A stretch of DNA of 64,000 nt from Saturnia japonica (lineage: Eukaryota > Arthropoda > Insecta > Lepidoptera > Saturniidae), in NCBI GenBank assembly GCA_033032175.1, contig CM065322.1, forward strand, positions 10,788,001 through 10,852,000, written 5' to 3'. The translations under genes were made by a program, and so were the position numbers. A model generated the notes under the pieces. It searched no databases. It was not told where the DNA came from and saw only the letters and a program-made list of their open reading frames with translations. Shown one piece after another: positions 34,471 through 44,738 of the stretch; position 1 is the stretch's first letter; every line of letters starts with the position of its first letter.

Positions 34471-37400
34471 CTAAGTAACGCCTAAACCTTCCATACAAAA
34501 ATAATGTTTCTGCTTAGGCAGTGGTTTCATTAATATATCACCAAGCATCAGTTCTGTTGGAATATATTTCACCACAATATCTTTGTTAGTTTTTAACGTA
34601 TCTCTCAAGAAATGATACTTGATACTAATGTGCTTACTGCGGGAATGGAATACGGGATCTTTCGATAACGCTATTGCTCCCTGATTGTCCGCATGTAATT
34701 GTACCTTACTCACAGTCGCTAACCCGATTTCAGTCAACAAACTATTTAAGTAGATAGCCTCTTTCATAGCTACCGATAAACTTACATATTCTGCCTCACA
34801 AGTAGAAGTCGCGACAGACCTCTGTTTTTGTGACTTCCAGGATATTGCTCCACCAGCTAAGGTAAAAACATAACCTGAATAACTACGTCTATCTATAATA
34901 CAATTGCCCCAGTCACTATCAGAATATCCCTTAATAGACTTACCAGTTTTCTTATAAAGAAGACCATAATCACGCGTCCTTTTTAAGTAACGCAGGATCC
35001 TCATTGCCGCTTTCCAACAATTTTTATCTGCTTTATCGACAAACTGATCCATTTTTGCTACTGCATTTGCAATATCTGGCCTGGTACCTACGGATAAATA
35101 TATCAAACATCCTATTAACTCCCTATACCGAAAAATAGAACCACTATCAGTATCAATATTCTGTAGTTTTAAATTAACCTCCATTGGTGTGGCATTTGTA
35201 TCCTTACAATCTTGGAGTCCAAAACGTTGTACTATTTTATTTATGTATTGAGATTGTGTCAACTTTATGACGTTGTCACTTCTATCAATATCTATTCCCA
35301 ATATAAACTTTGCAATTCCATAATCTTTCAATTCGAACTCTTTTCCTAACTCCTTTTTAAAATCCAGAATACAATCTTTTTTCTGACTTGCAATCAAAAT
35401 ATCGTCCGTATATACACATAAAAAGAGTTTTGATCCGCAGTCGTCAACCTCTTTAAAATACAAACACGGCTCATTTAATGACTGCTTAAAGTTCATATTC
35501 TTCAATTTTTCGTCAAGTCTTATGTTCCACTGGCGTCCAGATTGCTTTAAGCCATACAAAGACTTGCGTAAACGGCAAACATTGCCACCCGCTCGTATGT
35601 CCGCTAACATTTGCTGCGCCTGTTTCTTGACTAAAAAATCTTCCGTTTGTAACAATTTAACGAGACTATCTTTTAAGAACTCCGGTATTTTCATGTATAC
35701 CTCTTCGTCTAGATATCCATTCAGATAGGCTGTGTTGATATCTATCTGATGTATTTCCATATTTAACTCAATAGCTAAAGCGGATAACAATCTGACAGTA
35801 TCAAGCCTCATCACTGGCACAAAAGTATCACGATAATCAATACCGTACCGCTGACTGTAACCTTTGGCAACCAATCTGGCTTTTTTCTTTTCAGATTTGT
35901 CCACATTTATTTTTGTAGTTAGAACGAATCGACATCCTACTACATCACGATTTGAGGGCTTCTTGACGATTTCCCACGTCCGGTTTTTAACGAGACTTCT
36001 TATCTCTGAAGTAATCGCTTCTTTCCAAAGCTTTTCTTCACTACTCGATAACGACTCTTTTAACGAAATTTCCATTGCATTGCCCACGAAATCTTCACAA
36101 TCAGTAAATTCATCTAAACTTACAGCTGTTTCTTCATTGCTGACATTATTTCCACCTACTTCACTCCACTCATCTTCGTCTTGCTCTCGTTCCCTTCTCG
36201 GTGCACTGACAGTTCGGTACACCTTCTTCGGCCTACCTACTTGGCCTCTTTGAATTCTAAGTCTGCCTGGGCCTCTTCGAACTTCTTCTTCTCGTACTTC
36301 TTCTAGGACAGTACTATCACTCAAAGGAGGCTCATGTTGAGCTGACCCTTCAATATGAGTCTTTGAAGTCGATGGTTTAATTTCTAAGTCCACATACTTG
36401 ACTGGCCTCCCTTCTTGTGATTCAGTCACAACCTGTAGTGGGTCTATGTTGTTCTCGTTTTCAGATGTGTTCACGTCTAAAAACCTTACATCTCTTGTAA
36501 CAATCAGTTTACGATCATTCGGCAACCATACTCTATATCCTTTTTGGTCTCTAGGATATCCGACAAAAATTCCTTCTACACTACGAGCTGTAAATTTATC
36601 CTTATTTATATCCTTATCTAAAATAAAAATTTTATTTCCAAAAGGTCTTAAATAATTTATATTTACACGTCTATCAAATAATTTCTCATATGGTATTTCA
36701 CCATTAATCGCGGTAGATGGGCACCTATTTCTAACATGACATGCCGTCACTACAGCATCCGCCCAAAACCCGCCTGAAAGTTTAGATGATAACAACATGC
36801 ATCTTGCCATCTCAACCAGTGTTCTATTCATCCTCTCAGCTACACCACTTTGCTGTGGAGTATGAGGAATCGTTTTTCTTCTAGAAATTCCTTCTTTACT
36901 CAAGAAGTCATCAAACTCTTTATTACAATACTCACCGCCATTATCAGTTTGTAAGTATTTTATTTTCTTGCCAGTCATATTTTCTACATATTGCTTGTAT
37001 ATTTTCAACACAGTAAAAACCGAATTCTTCTTACTTAATAAAATACCTCGCACCATCTCGTAGAATGGTCGATAAACGTCACAAAATATTTCGCGCCTCC
37101 TAAGGCTGCATTTTTCATAGGACCACATACATCGGAATAAACTATTTTTAGTTTTTCATTACACGGTCCGCTCGAGTAAGAAAAAGGAAGAGAACTCATT
37201 TTACCACGTATGCATATTTCGCAATTACGCAACCTATTGTCGGTACTCGTATTAGTTCCGACACGTAAATTGCAATGGTCTAAGAGTTTTGTTAGATCGT
37301 TTGCATTTAAGTGACCCAAACGCTCATGCCATTTTAAAATATCGCTTTCATTAGAAACCGATGAAGCTTGAGCACACTGTTCCTTTACATAATAAAGATT

Positions 37401-37759
37401 ATCTTTTCGAAATGCGATTAACTTCACATTACCATCAGTATCAGTCACTAGAGCCCTATCATCCCTAAACGTAACATGAAACTCCTTATCGGTAATTTTT
37501 GCAACTGAAATCAAGTTAGTTCGCAAATAAGGAACATATAACGTGTTAAATAGTTCAACTACACTTTTGAAGTTAGTATTATATGCAGACAATCTTACTG
37601 TACCTTTACTTTTTACTAGAGCACTCTGATTAGTAGCCAGAGTCACTTTACCGTCAGAAGGCTGTAAAGTATTTCCAAAATAGGTTTTATCGTTACATAA
37701 ATGACTCGTACAACCGCTATCGATAATCCAGTTTCCATTCTCGCAGTTTAAAATATGGA
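34471..37759 (-). pseudogene. copia-1 pol polyprotein, one frameshift
   Basis: Two overlapping frames (down from 37759, and 37128-34471) make up one pol. Domains in order: aspartic protease core (WIIDSGCTSH), a GAG-pre-integrase zinc region (WHERLGHL, CEICIRGK), an integrase with first Asp in 'YSDVCGPM', second in 'TDNGGEY' and Glu in 'SGVAERMNRT', then the reverse transcriptase with active site 'YTDD' (35401-35412), and RNase H ('GYSDSDWG', 'STCEAEYVSLS', 'HADNQGAI'). The frames switch near 37047, just after 'HSTRWCEVF'; a change of one base would explain it. The first ~25 codons of the second frame are out-of-frame overlap. No gag is encoded. Minus-strand shadows on the other strand (for example 35522, 35864, 36398) are not genes. 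Confidence 0.93.
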
Positions 37760-37819
37760 ACATACCAAATTTAAAATATGGAAGGTACAAATTTATTATA
37801 AAAGAGTATCTACTCAACA
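37760..37819 (-). repeat. 5' LTR remnant of copia-1 (60 bp)
   Basis: It is identical, base for base, to 34302-34361. After GGTATGT it leaves the LTR and runs straight into protease coding sequence. A 14-base block, TTCCATATTTTAAA, occurs on both sides of the join (37748-37761 and 37771-37784), pointing to a deletion or template switch between short repeats. Confidence 0.9.
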
Positions 37820-37829
37820 GGAACATGCT

Positions 37830-38530
37830 GGAAATCTTATTGTTTGGTGTTAGACAATCAGTACCTGTGAGAAGGCCGTCTATGTTAAGTGTTCCGGATC
37901 ACAATCTCAATTGTTATAATTTGATATACACAGCTTACACACTCATCAATTAATTTAAAACATAATTCAATTATCAATTATATTTAGCTCTAAAGAAGAA
38001 TTGATAATCGTAAAACTAACATTTGACATCTATCATACAAATTTTCTTATTATGAACAAAATCTCATATAAGTATTTTAAACAATTATTTTGAATTTAAT
38101 GAATCATATACAGATTAAATAGTAATCATATTTTTACTACATGGAAATAGGTTAGCTAGAATTTCATTTAATGCTGTAACTTCCTATAGTACAAATGACA
38201 ATGGTATGTTACTACGTATCAGTGACTTTATAAAAATTGACTAGTTTCAAATATGACTTTAACATACCCTTCTTGGAAAGCCCCATCCATATACTATACT
38301 TTATTCGAACAGATTGGCAATAGGAAACTAGAATAAATTGCTTTGTTAGTTTAACTGTACGAGAATATACCTACAATCTCAAAACAATGTACGACGTACG
38401 TGATTTATAACAATAACTATGAATTATTTTTTAGGTACTTTCTGTTTTGCATAAGTTTTATCACGTATTGTAAATATTGTATAGTTAGTACCAGTCCATA
38501 AATTGGGGAAAAATAAAAAGTTTTTGTTTT
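37830..38530. other. AT-rich DNA, no gene seen
   Basis: Nothing supportable lies between copia-1 and the family B SINE. Confidence 0.5.
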
Positions 38531-38540
38531 TTCACTCCAA

Positions 38541-38820
38541 AAGGCTCAGTTGGTAGCGTGTACGGACTCCGCGTCGATCAACTTGAGCTTTCGGTAAAGA
38601 AAAACATCGTGATGAAACCATAGCATGTTAGAGCTTTTTCTAATACCCAGCTGGCTAGCTAACACTCTCTAGTTGAAAATCTGTCGCCAAACACCAATAG
38701 GTGTGTTCCGGTAACTGCATTTGAGAGCTGGTCTTCCACTAGGCTTAGCGGGCTACCATCTTGGGCCACATCGTCACTTAAGGTCATTTAAGATTGTGGC
38801 CACAACATTAAGCCTATAAC
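38541..38820 (+). repeat. SINE-like repeat, family B, best copy
   Basis: It begins 'aaggctcagttggtagcg', which fits a Pol III A box. It then has 'gagctttcggtaaagaaa', 'aacatcgtgatgaaaccat', 'aaaatctgtcgccaaacacc', 'ggtgtgttccggtaac', 'ttccactaggctt', 'cttgggccacatcgtca'. It is likely a tRNA-derived SINE. Other copies: 1815, 20658, 39917, 43860. Confidence 0.75.
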
Positions 38821-38824
38821 TAAT

Positions 38825-39415
38825 AAAAAGTCCCATTAATAATTAGACCATTATTATAAACAAATCGACTGACCACAATAAGTTAATATGGGTTCACACT
38901 TAACTTCACTAATATGCTGACTCTATGCTCGTCTAGTGCGTCTAATAAATTTGATCGATATAAAAAATATATTATATTAATATACGGATATACACTTATC
39001 ACTTATGTAGATGATTGAATCATATTAAAAATCGGGTTTTTTTCCTGATAACGCTTATCAGCTGCATAGTTTTATATTGTATAAATACAATTTACTTTGA
39101 ATAAGTCAGATCTTTTTAAACAAATACAAAGATCTGTCTCGTATTAGATTTTCACAACGCAGATGATAGAGGAAAAAGTCAACAAAAGTAATCCTCAATA
39201 TTTTAAATTAAATTATCTGTCACAAATGTTGAACCAACCATTGCAAATAAATATTCGAAAGTTGGTCCAAATGTTTGACTCAATTCTTGTCATTGTAATA
39301 AGTAATACACAAAAAGCGATAAACTTCTTTGTACGTATTGATGTTTTGAAGTATGAATCACGTCAACAAAGTTAGTTACTTGCAAGATTTTACAGTAAAA
39401 CAACAGTTTATCCTC

Positions 39416-39446
<31 letters not shown>

Positions 39447-39815
39447 AATTGTAACTTAACTGTATTATTGTAAGTATAAATATTTGACCAGATGGAAATA
39501 TTTTTTATGAAATTAAATAGCCCTAAGGATTTTCTTAGACACTCAATTTTAACAAATACTTAACATTTCTGAGAAACTAATATTAAATTTCTTGGTATGT
39601 TCTGTTTGATATAAACTTGGTAATCCATATCACATTTGGGCTAATCATTTTATAAAAATTGTTGATTACAAGTTGTCGGTCATAAAATACTAACATACGT
39701 CATAATGACTTACAAGACACGGAGGCAAAATATAATTGCCTTTGTAATAGGAAAAAACGAATTGTTGTTTTAAACTTAAGCCTTGATTACACGTACCGAG
39801 TACAATGGATAGACA
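38825..39815. other. AT-rich DNA, no gene seen
   Basis: It contains a T run at about 39418-39440. The 70-codon frame at 39163-39375 is not recognised and is probably chance. Confidence 0.45.
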
Positions 39816-39827
39816 GTGCTCTGCTCC

Positions 39828-39893
39828 GGTAAAGCTGTAAAATTTATCAGCGGCTCTGTTTTCCGATAGGGCTAACAGTAAGGTCAGTTTAAA
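39828..39893 (-). repeat. Interspersed repeat, family C (short copy)
   Basis: 'ccggtaaagctgtaaaa', 'atcagcggctctgtttt' and 'agggctaacagtaaggtcag' match 10050-10135 most closely. Confidence 0.65.
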
Positions 39894-39916
39894 AAAAAGT
39901 GCTCTGCTTTTCAGTG

Positions 39917-40030
39917 GCTGTCTTTTGATGGCTCAGTGACACCGCGTTGACTGACGTGATTTCAAATCCCTGCAACGGGTCTGAGCTTTCCGTGAAGGAA
40001 AACATTGTCATAAAACCATATAATGGTTGT
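39917..40030 (+). repeat. SINE-like repeat, family B (5' part)
   Basis: 'gatggctcagtgacaccgcg', 'gagctttccgtgaaggaaaa' and 'attgtcataaaaccata' align with the first 110 bp of 38541. It ends next to the capsid-like fragment. Confidence 0.6.
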
Positions 40031-40045
40031 CAAGTGTTTTTCCCT

Positions 40046-40570
40046 CTACTTCTGATAGTTAACCTTAAGTTCAGCGCGAGTTATAGAATATTGAGCTGTA
40101 GTAGAGATTAAAACTTTTTGGTGTGGAAGTAAAACTGTCGGATTTATACGTACTCGACGGACAATAAGTGTTGCATCTGTGATACATACTTTAATCTTTA
40201 AATCATTTGAAGAAGACATTAAGTTAAACGTTTCCCGAGAACGAACCATTTTTACAGACATTTCAACGCCATTGATCAGAAATTTATCTTGATTAAATAT
40301 ATCACCGTGCAAAATGTCCAATCATTTCAATTTCTTTACTTTCACTTACTTGATCTCGTCGTTTTGTGAATCCCACATTCAACTCATCGGTTGAATTCAT
40401 GTTCCCAGCTGTATCTTCATACCAAAGCCCACACGTCAGATGAGATTTTTTAGCACCAGAACCATAATATAATAAACTTTCTATATAAGCACGATAGGCA
40501 TATGTATTATTCGGTGGTGATACAAGTTTTTGATTCAAATAACCATCTAGTTGTCTTTAGTTATTTCTAT
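40046..40570 (-). pseudogene. Polinton/Maverick capsid-like protein fragment (F54H12.2-like)
   Basis: Two frames on the minus strand, 40570-40302 and 40321-40046, overlap by 20 bases and form one protein segment of about 165 residues. Landmarks are 'YLNQKLVSPPNN', 'AYIESLLYYG', 'DTAGNMNS', 'GFTKRR', then after the frame change 'LHGDIFNQDKFLINGVEM', 'VKMVRSRETFNLM', 'ATLIVRRVRINPTVLL' and 'YSITRAELK'. To my knowledge this order is shared by animal proteins annotated as F54H12.2-like, tied to the capsid of Polinton/Maverick elements. The frameshift is near 40305-40320. Both ends are missing, and no polymerase, integrase or protease of such an element is seen nearby. It is a dead fragment. Identification is by memory of the family, not by search. 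Confidence 0.7.
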
Positions 40571-40869
40571 TAGAAATAGTTTCAAATTTCGTAACTAGAT
40601 TTTTTTTAGGAATGACGTCATTAAGATAATTATATCTAGTAGGGATCGTTTAGTAATGAGTATTTCCAATAGACGTCGTTTAACAATAAAGTCTTTAGTT
40701 ATCGGAAATTTGTGGTATTGGTGGCACATGGGTTAATTTTTTCTTTTCCTACTATACCTACTATCTAGAAATTATGCAAGTTTATTATCACCAATACTAA
40801 TATATCCTCTATTTAATTATATTATTTTAAAGTTTGCAACTGCTGATAGTACCTGTCCTACAACTGTCA

Positions 40870-41211
40870 GGGCGACTATCCTTTTTGATATGGATAGATG
40901 TATTATGCGTTGGTCGACTCAAAAGGCTTTTTAAAATCTAATAGCAACTTTATTGCTTAATAACTAATTTACAGTGAAGCTTGGATTGAGTTTGGAAATA
41001 AAATGCCTGGAATTGTACGGGATTGGGTTTAAATAGGAAGTTTATTCGTGGGTATGGTAAACAATATTTCTTAATGACTATTAGTACGAAACCAATCTAT
41101 AATAACTAAATTATCTATTTACACTTATTGATAAACACTGAATGAAAATAATATTGTCATAAATTATTTAACACAATAATACACTATATTGGTAACGGCT
41201 TTAACATAACA
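40870..41211 (-). repeat. Probable 3' LTR of an errantivirus-like element
   Basis: On the minus strand it begins TGTTATG directly after a purine tract (GTTTTAAGGGGGGAGG, 41226-41212). AATAAA signals lie downstream ('cgaataaactt', 'gcaataaag'). The far end is not fixed because no second LTR copy is in the window; the lower bound is a rough estimate. Confidence 0.5.
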
Positions 41212-41220
41212 CCTCCCCCC

Positions 41221-42290
41221 TTAAAACAAAGTTGGGGCTCGGATGCCCGATCTTTGAGGATTTGATGGGGATTCGTCTTCGTCTTCAGAGATGCAGGATG
41301 ACACGATATTTAATGGAATTTGCACTTGCATCTGGTTTCGACTAGTAGGTATGTTGTAACACTTGTTAAATATTTGAATGCAGTCACACCTATCATCTGG
41401 GCGTACACGTAGTGACCTGAGTTTGATTTGAAATCGAAGACAACATTTATAAAACAGGAATAGCAAAAGAGCAATTTCGATGGTAATGGGTATGGTGATT
41501 TCTTTCAATTAATGTTTGGTTACGAAGTTTGTTTAATTTCTTTGTCTGCTCTAATAGCTGCTATTTGTTGATTTGTAGTGAGTCTAATGAAATGTGATTC
41601 ATATTTATGGTAATTAGTTCTGGGGCTTCTGGCATATTAAAATTCTCCCAGCAGTATAGACTGCTGTGATGTAAGTTCTGATGTGATGAACGGATGACTT
41701 ATGTTCTTGGTTTCAGCGTCGAGGCTTGTGAGCGTTGCGAATCCCATATATATCTCTTTTTCCTCAGCCCGTTACCCTGAAGATCATAATGTGTGGAATT
41801 TTCGCCACACTGGAGAACGCACGGAGTCTTTTTGTTGAGTATGTTTATTCAACTATTATACTTGAGCAACTGGAACGTGTTGATGTCGGCTGTGAATGTA
41901 GCAATCTCACAGATTTCTGGCATGATGGTGGTGCTACTTAAAAGTATTGTCATCTCACAGTTTTGTCGCATCACGTAGTTGTAGATAGGAAGCTGTCGGC
42001 ATACCAACTTGTTTGTCGCGAATTTTTTTGCAGTTTTCCAATGAGCTTGTTGGTACGTACTGTTGTCTCGTGGAGCTTATGGCTAAATATGTTTGCTCGG
42101 GAAGGATGATTGAATGTAACGAAGAATTAAGATGTTGGAACGGAATTGAATATAATATATATAAAAGGAATTTGTCACTTGTTATCAAAGGGAAGCTTAG
42201 GACATTTGTAAGTTTATTAAGGTATATACAAGATACTTGTTACTGCGACGCTGGTTTTATCGATATAGAGGACTGTATTAATAAATAAGA
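41221..42290 (-). pseudogene. env-like relic of an insect errantivirus-type element
   Basis: The last 95 codons (41508-41221) are open and encode a hydrophobic anchor ('ITIEIALLLFLFYKCC') followed by a polar tail ending just before the purine tract and LTR. This is the layout of an env gene at the 3' end of Gypsy-type errantiviruses. Further upstream on the minus strand, pieces in several frames ('LHSIILPEQTYLAISSTRQQY', cut by stops and shifts) look like the rest of the env ectodomain. Gag and pol are absent. It is broken in many places. The plus-strand frames 41735-42288 are shadows. The family placement is inferred from layout and a few motifs. Confidence 0.6.
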
Positions 42291-42525
42291 AATAAGGATA
42301 ATTTGGAAAACAGTATTTTTATTAGAGAAAGCACGCAACGTACCTGATGAAAAGATGTATTATGAACGGCGACTATCTTCTTCTTCACTTCATGCACTCT
42401 TTATTTTCACATGGACGAATAGTTATGTATTTGATTATTTTTTGATATATTAATTTATATGACGGTATTATAATTGTATGTTAATTTATTTTTTAATCAA
42501 TATAAAGGTATAATATATTTATTTT

Positions 42526-42699
42526 ATGAGTGACATGAAAAAGTCATCTCTTTTACGTGCGCGCGAAGACGTCAACGGAATTAAAAAACATTATATGTTG
42601 GAAAAGGTTGAATATGCCGAACATGGCGATACCAATACTACTTCGGACGATTCTAGAATTAAATGCATATTGGAAAAAATTAGTGATGCTATTCAGTAA
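42526..42699 (+). CDS. Small hypothetical ORF, 57 aa
   Basis: The frame begins ATGAGTGACATG and ends TAA. The translation is polar and balanced (KKSSLLRAREDVNGIKKHY.., DDSRIKCILEKISDAIQ), unlike the Phe/Tyr/Ile-rich chance frames around it. A TATA-like 'caatataaaggtata' lies about 30 bases upstream. No family is recognised. It could be an exon, a transposon piece or chance. It sits between the env relic and a LINE tail, so a transposon origin is plausible. Confidence 0.3.
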   Translation: MSDMKKSSLLRAREDVNGIKKHYMLEKVEYAEHGDTNTTSDDSRIKCILEKISDAIQ

Positions 42700-42820
42700 C
42701 TATGATAATATTAATCATATTTAAACAGCTTTATACCATATCAATGCAAAAATTAAATTCAGATATGATGAGATATTAAAGTTTATACACGTATCTGTGA
42801 TGGATGGAAATATATGGTCA

Positions 42821-43191
42821 TCCTTAGAAGATATATATATACTCTCACTGACTTTTTGTAGGTCTTTTAATGTCTACAATTATGTAGTACATTAATTTGA
42901 TATATCTTCTATGATTTACTCAGCGTAGGCCATTTTAGCGCCCGTATTGTTTTACCTATGATCATTTTTTTTATTTGCGCAGAACTTTAATTATTTTTCT
43001 AAAATAAACGTAGCCTACGTCACTCCTTATAATATCAACTATCTACCAGTGAAAGTCACGTCAAAATCATTTAACCGTTTCGGAGATTACCCGGAGCAAA
43101 CAGAAAGATAGACAACAATTTTAAAATTCAATTTTAGTTATAGGTATCGCCTATACTTTAATATGCATTTACAAAAAAGCTTTTATTTTGA
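42821..43191 (+). repeat. LINE 3' tail, family L, copy 2
   Basis: It aligns with 7657-8033 throughout: 'tccttagaagata', 'ggtcttttaatgtctacaat', 'ttactcagcgtaggccattt', 'gtagcctacgtcactcc', 'cggagattacccggagcaaa', 'taggtatcgcctatacttt'. It is in the same orientation as copy 1 and has no coding sequence. Confidence 0.75.
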
Positions 43192-43199
43192 AATTACAA

Positions 43200-43850
43200 A
43201 GAGACACTTACTTACATTAATTGTATAGATATTTAATACACAACTGAAAATTATGCTCATCACATGCGGGCAATGAAAACCAGCTGATTCCCAGCTGATT
43301 AGCAGTTACGGTCACTGCGCTCCAGTGTAGTAGCTCTTGAATCAAAACTACAAGTATTTAGCGACATATTTTCAATTAAAGAACGATAGCTAATCAATAC
43401 CGAAGAGTCAATAACGAACACCAACTTCAAATCACAACTGAACCGATATTTGTTTAATAAACAAGAGACAGTGATCAAAATTTTTGCAAATTTAAAATGT
43501 GTAAATTTTAACTCTTATTTGCATTTAAATAAGTATGTATATATATGATCTTGTTTGTATTTAAAGTTTATTACTTTTGCAGTTTTTTATATTTTTGTTG
43601 GTTCATGTTTGTTTTAGTTTTAAATTTAATTTCTTATTGCACTACCGACAATAATAATTCATCTCACATTACAGCTGGTTATCAGATAAAAAATGCTTTA
43701 TAGCATTAAGCTCGCTAGTGTACAAATTACAAGTGTAATAAAGTATTCATTCATTAATAGCTTACCTGATGTACTACCACCATGTTGTGATGGACTTCTT
43801 TATGCAAAGTATATATTCATTGTGGGATTGACGACAGTATTCTTTAGCTC
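43200..43850. other. AT-rich DNA, no gene seen
   Basis: The 76-codon frame at 43693-43923 runs into a SINE fragment and is not considered a gene. Confidence 0.45.
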
Positions 43851-43859
43851 AGTTACCAA

Positions 43860-43965
43860 TAAACTACCACTACTGTGCTCAGTTGAAAATGTCACTCAGA
43901 TATGTTCCCGCAGATGCACTTGAAAGCCGGTCCCTCAAGACTTAGCATGCTACCAATCTTACAAA
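43860..43965 (+). repeat. SINE-like repeat, family B (3' part)
   Basis: 'gctcagttgaaaatgtcact', 'gatatgttcccgcagatgca', 'cttgaaagccggtccctcaa' and 'gacttagcatgctacc' match the second half of 38541-38820 and of 1815-2060. Confidence 0.5.
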
Positions 43966-44084
43966 ATGCTAATATAAATTCCTTTTCGAACGATCACTTG
44001 ACTTTTCCAGTTGTCAAATTTTAGACCTTTTTTCACTGATTGTAATAAATGCATTTTCCGAATTTTAATATTAATAATAATCAT

Positions 44085-44520
44085 CGCCTCAGCCGAAGGA
44101 CGTCCACTACTATACATAGGCCTTTCCCAATAATCACCACAATAAGCTTTCTATGCTGGTGGCATCCAGCGATTACCCACAATCTTCACCAGGTCCACCT
44201 TGTGGCGGATGTGCCCACGCTGTATCTTCCAGTACGTGGCCGCCATTCGAGAACCCTTTGGACCCATCGGCCACCCATTCCACGAGAAATATGCCCCACC
44301 TACTGCCACTTAGGTCTAGCAATTCTTATAGCTGTGTCAGTAGCTTTGGTTCTTTTGCGGATCTCTTCATTTCTGTTTTGATCACGCAAAAAAAACTCCG
44401 AGCATAGCCTTTGCCATTGCCCTTTGAGTAATTTTGAGCTTTCTTATGAGGCCCATAGTTGGCTACCATGTTTCAGTGTCATAGGTCATTACAGATAACA
44501 CATAGTGATTGAAATTGTCT
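44085..44520 (-). pseudogene. RTE-type LINE, 3' end of reverse transcriptase ORF
   Basis: The plus strand starts 'gccgaaggacgtccactact', the antisense of the usual RTE-family C terminus (..QWTSFG). On the minus strand one frame gives 'LSVMTYDTETW', then a stop, then 'PTMGLIRKLKITQRAMAKAMLGV', followed by frame changes and pieces such as 'GGHVLEDTAWAHPPQGG'. That is the end of the reverse transcriptase and the C-terminal region of lepidopteran RTE endonuclease/reverse transcriptase proteins. It is 5'-truncated, with stops and shifts, so dead. The plus-strand frames 44049-44407 are shadows. Confidence 0.8.
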
Positions 44521-44738
44521 TAATACACTAAGGTAAGGGTAACCAAGACTAGAATATCTTAAATATAGCTTATCTTAATATATTAAATGGTCGGGGAAAA
44601 AGTGTTTTCGCATAACGTAGTTATAAACTTGTTATAAAATTTCTTTGGCTGTACTATTCGTATCTGGCTGGTTTCAGTAACATTAAAAAGAAAAAAGTTG
44701 TTTCCCGCTATTTTTCATTTGGTTTTATTCCTGTAAAA

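Larger units (their letters stand above)
34155..37819 (-). mobile_element. copia-type LTR retrotransposon, copia-1, internally deleted
   Basis: Read on the minus strand, a 60-bp 5' LTR remnant joins directly to protease, integrase, reverse transcriptase and RNase H, then a purine tract (AAGGGAGCG) and a complete 207-bp 3' LTR. The LTR termini are TGTTGAG..CTGCTACA. 'ggaac' target duplications flank both sides. Most of the 5' LTR, the primer site and all of gag are gone. The 60 bp shared by the two LTRs are identical, so insertion looks recent. It cannot move by itself. Confidence 0.93.

Noticed and set aside
35522..36655. Plus-strand frames of 68 to 129 codons
   Set aside because: They are antisense shadows of the copia-1 pol gene.
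41735..42288. Plus-strand frames of 61 to 91 codons
   Set aside because: They are antisense to the env relic, and their translations show no family.
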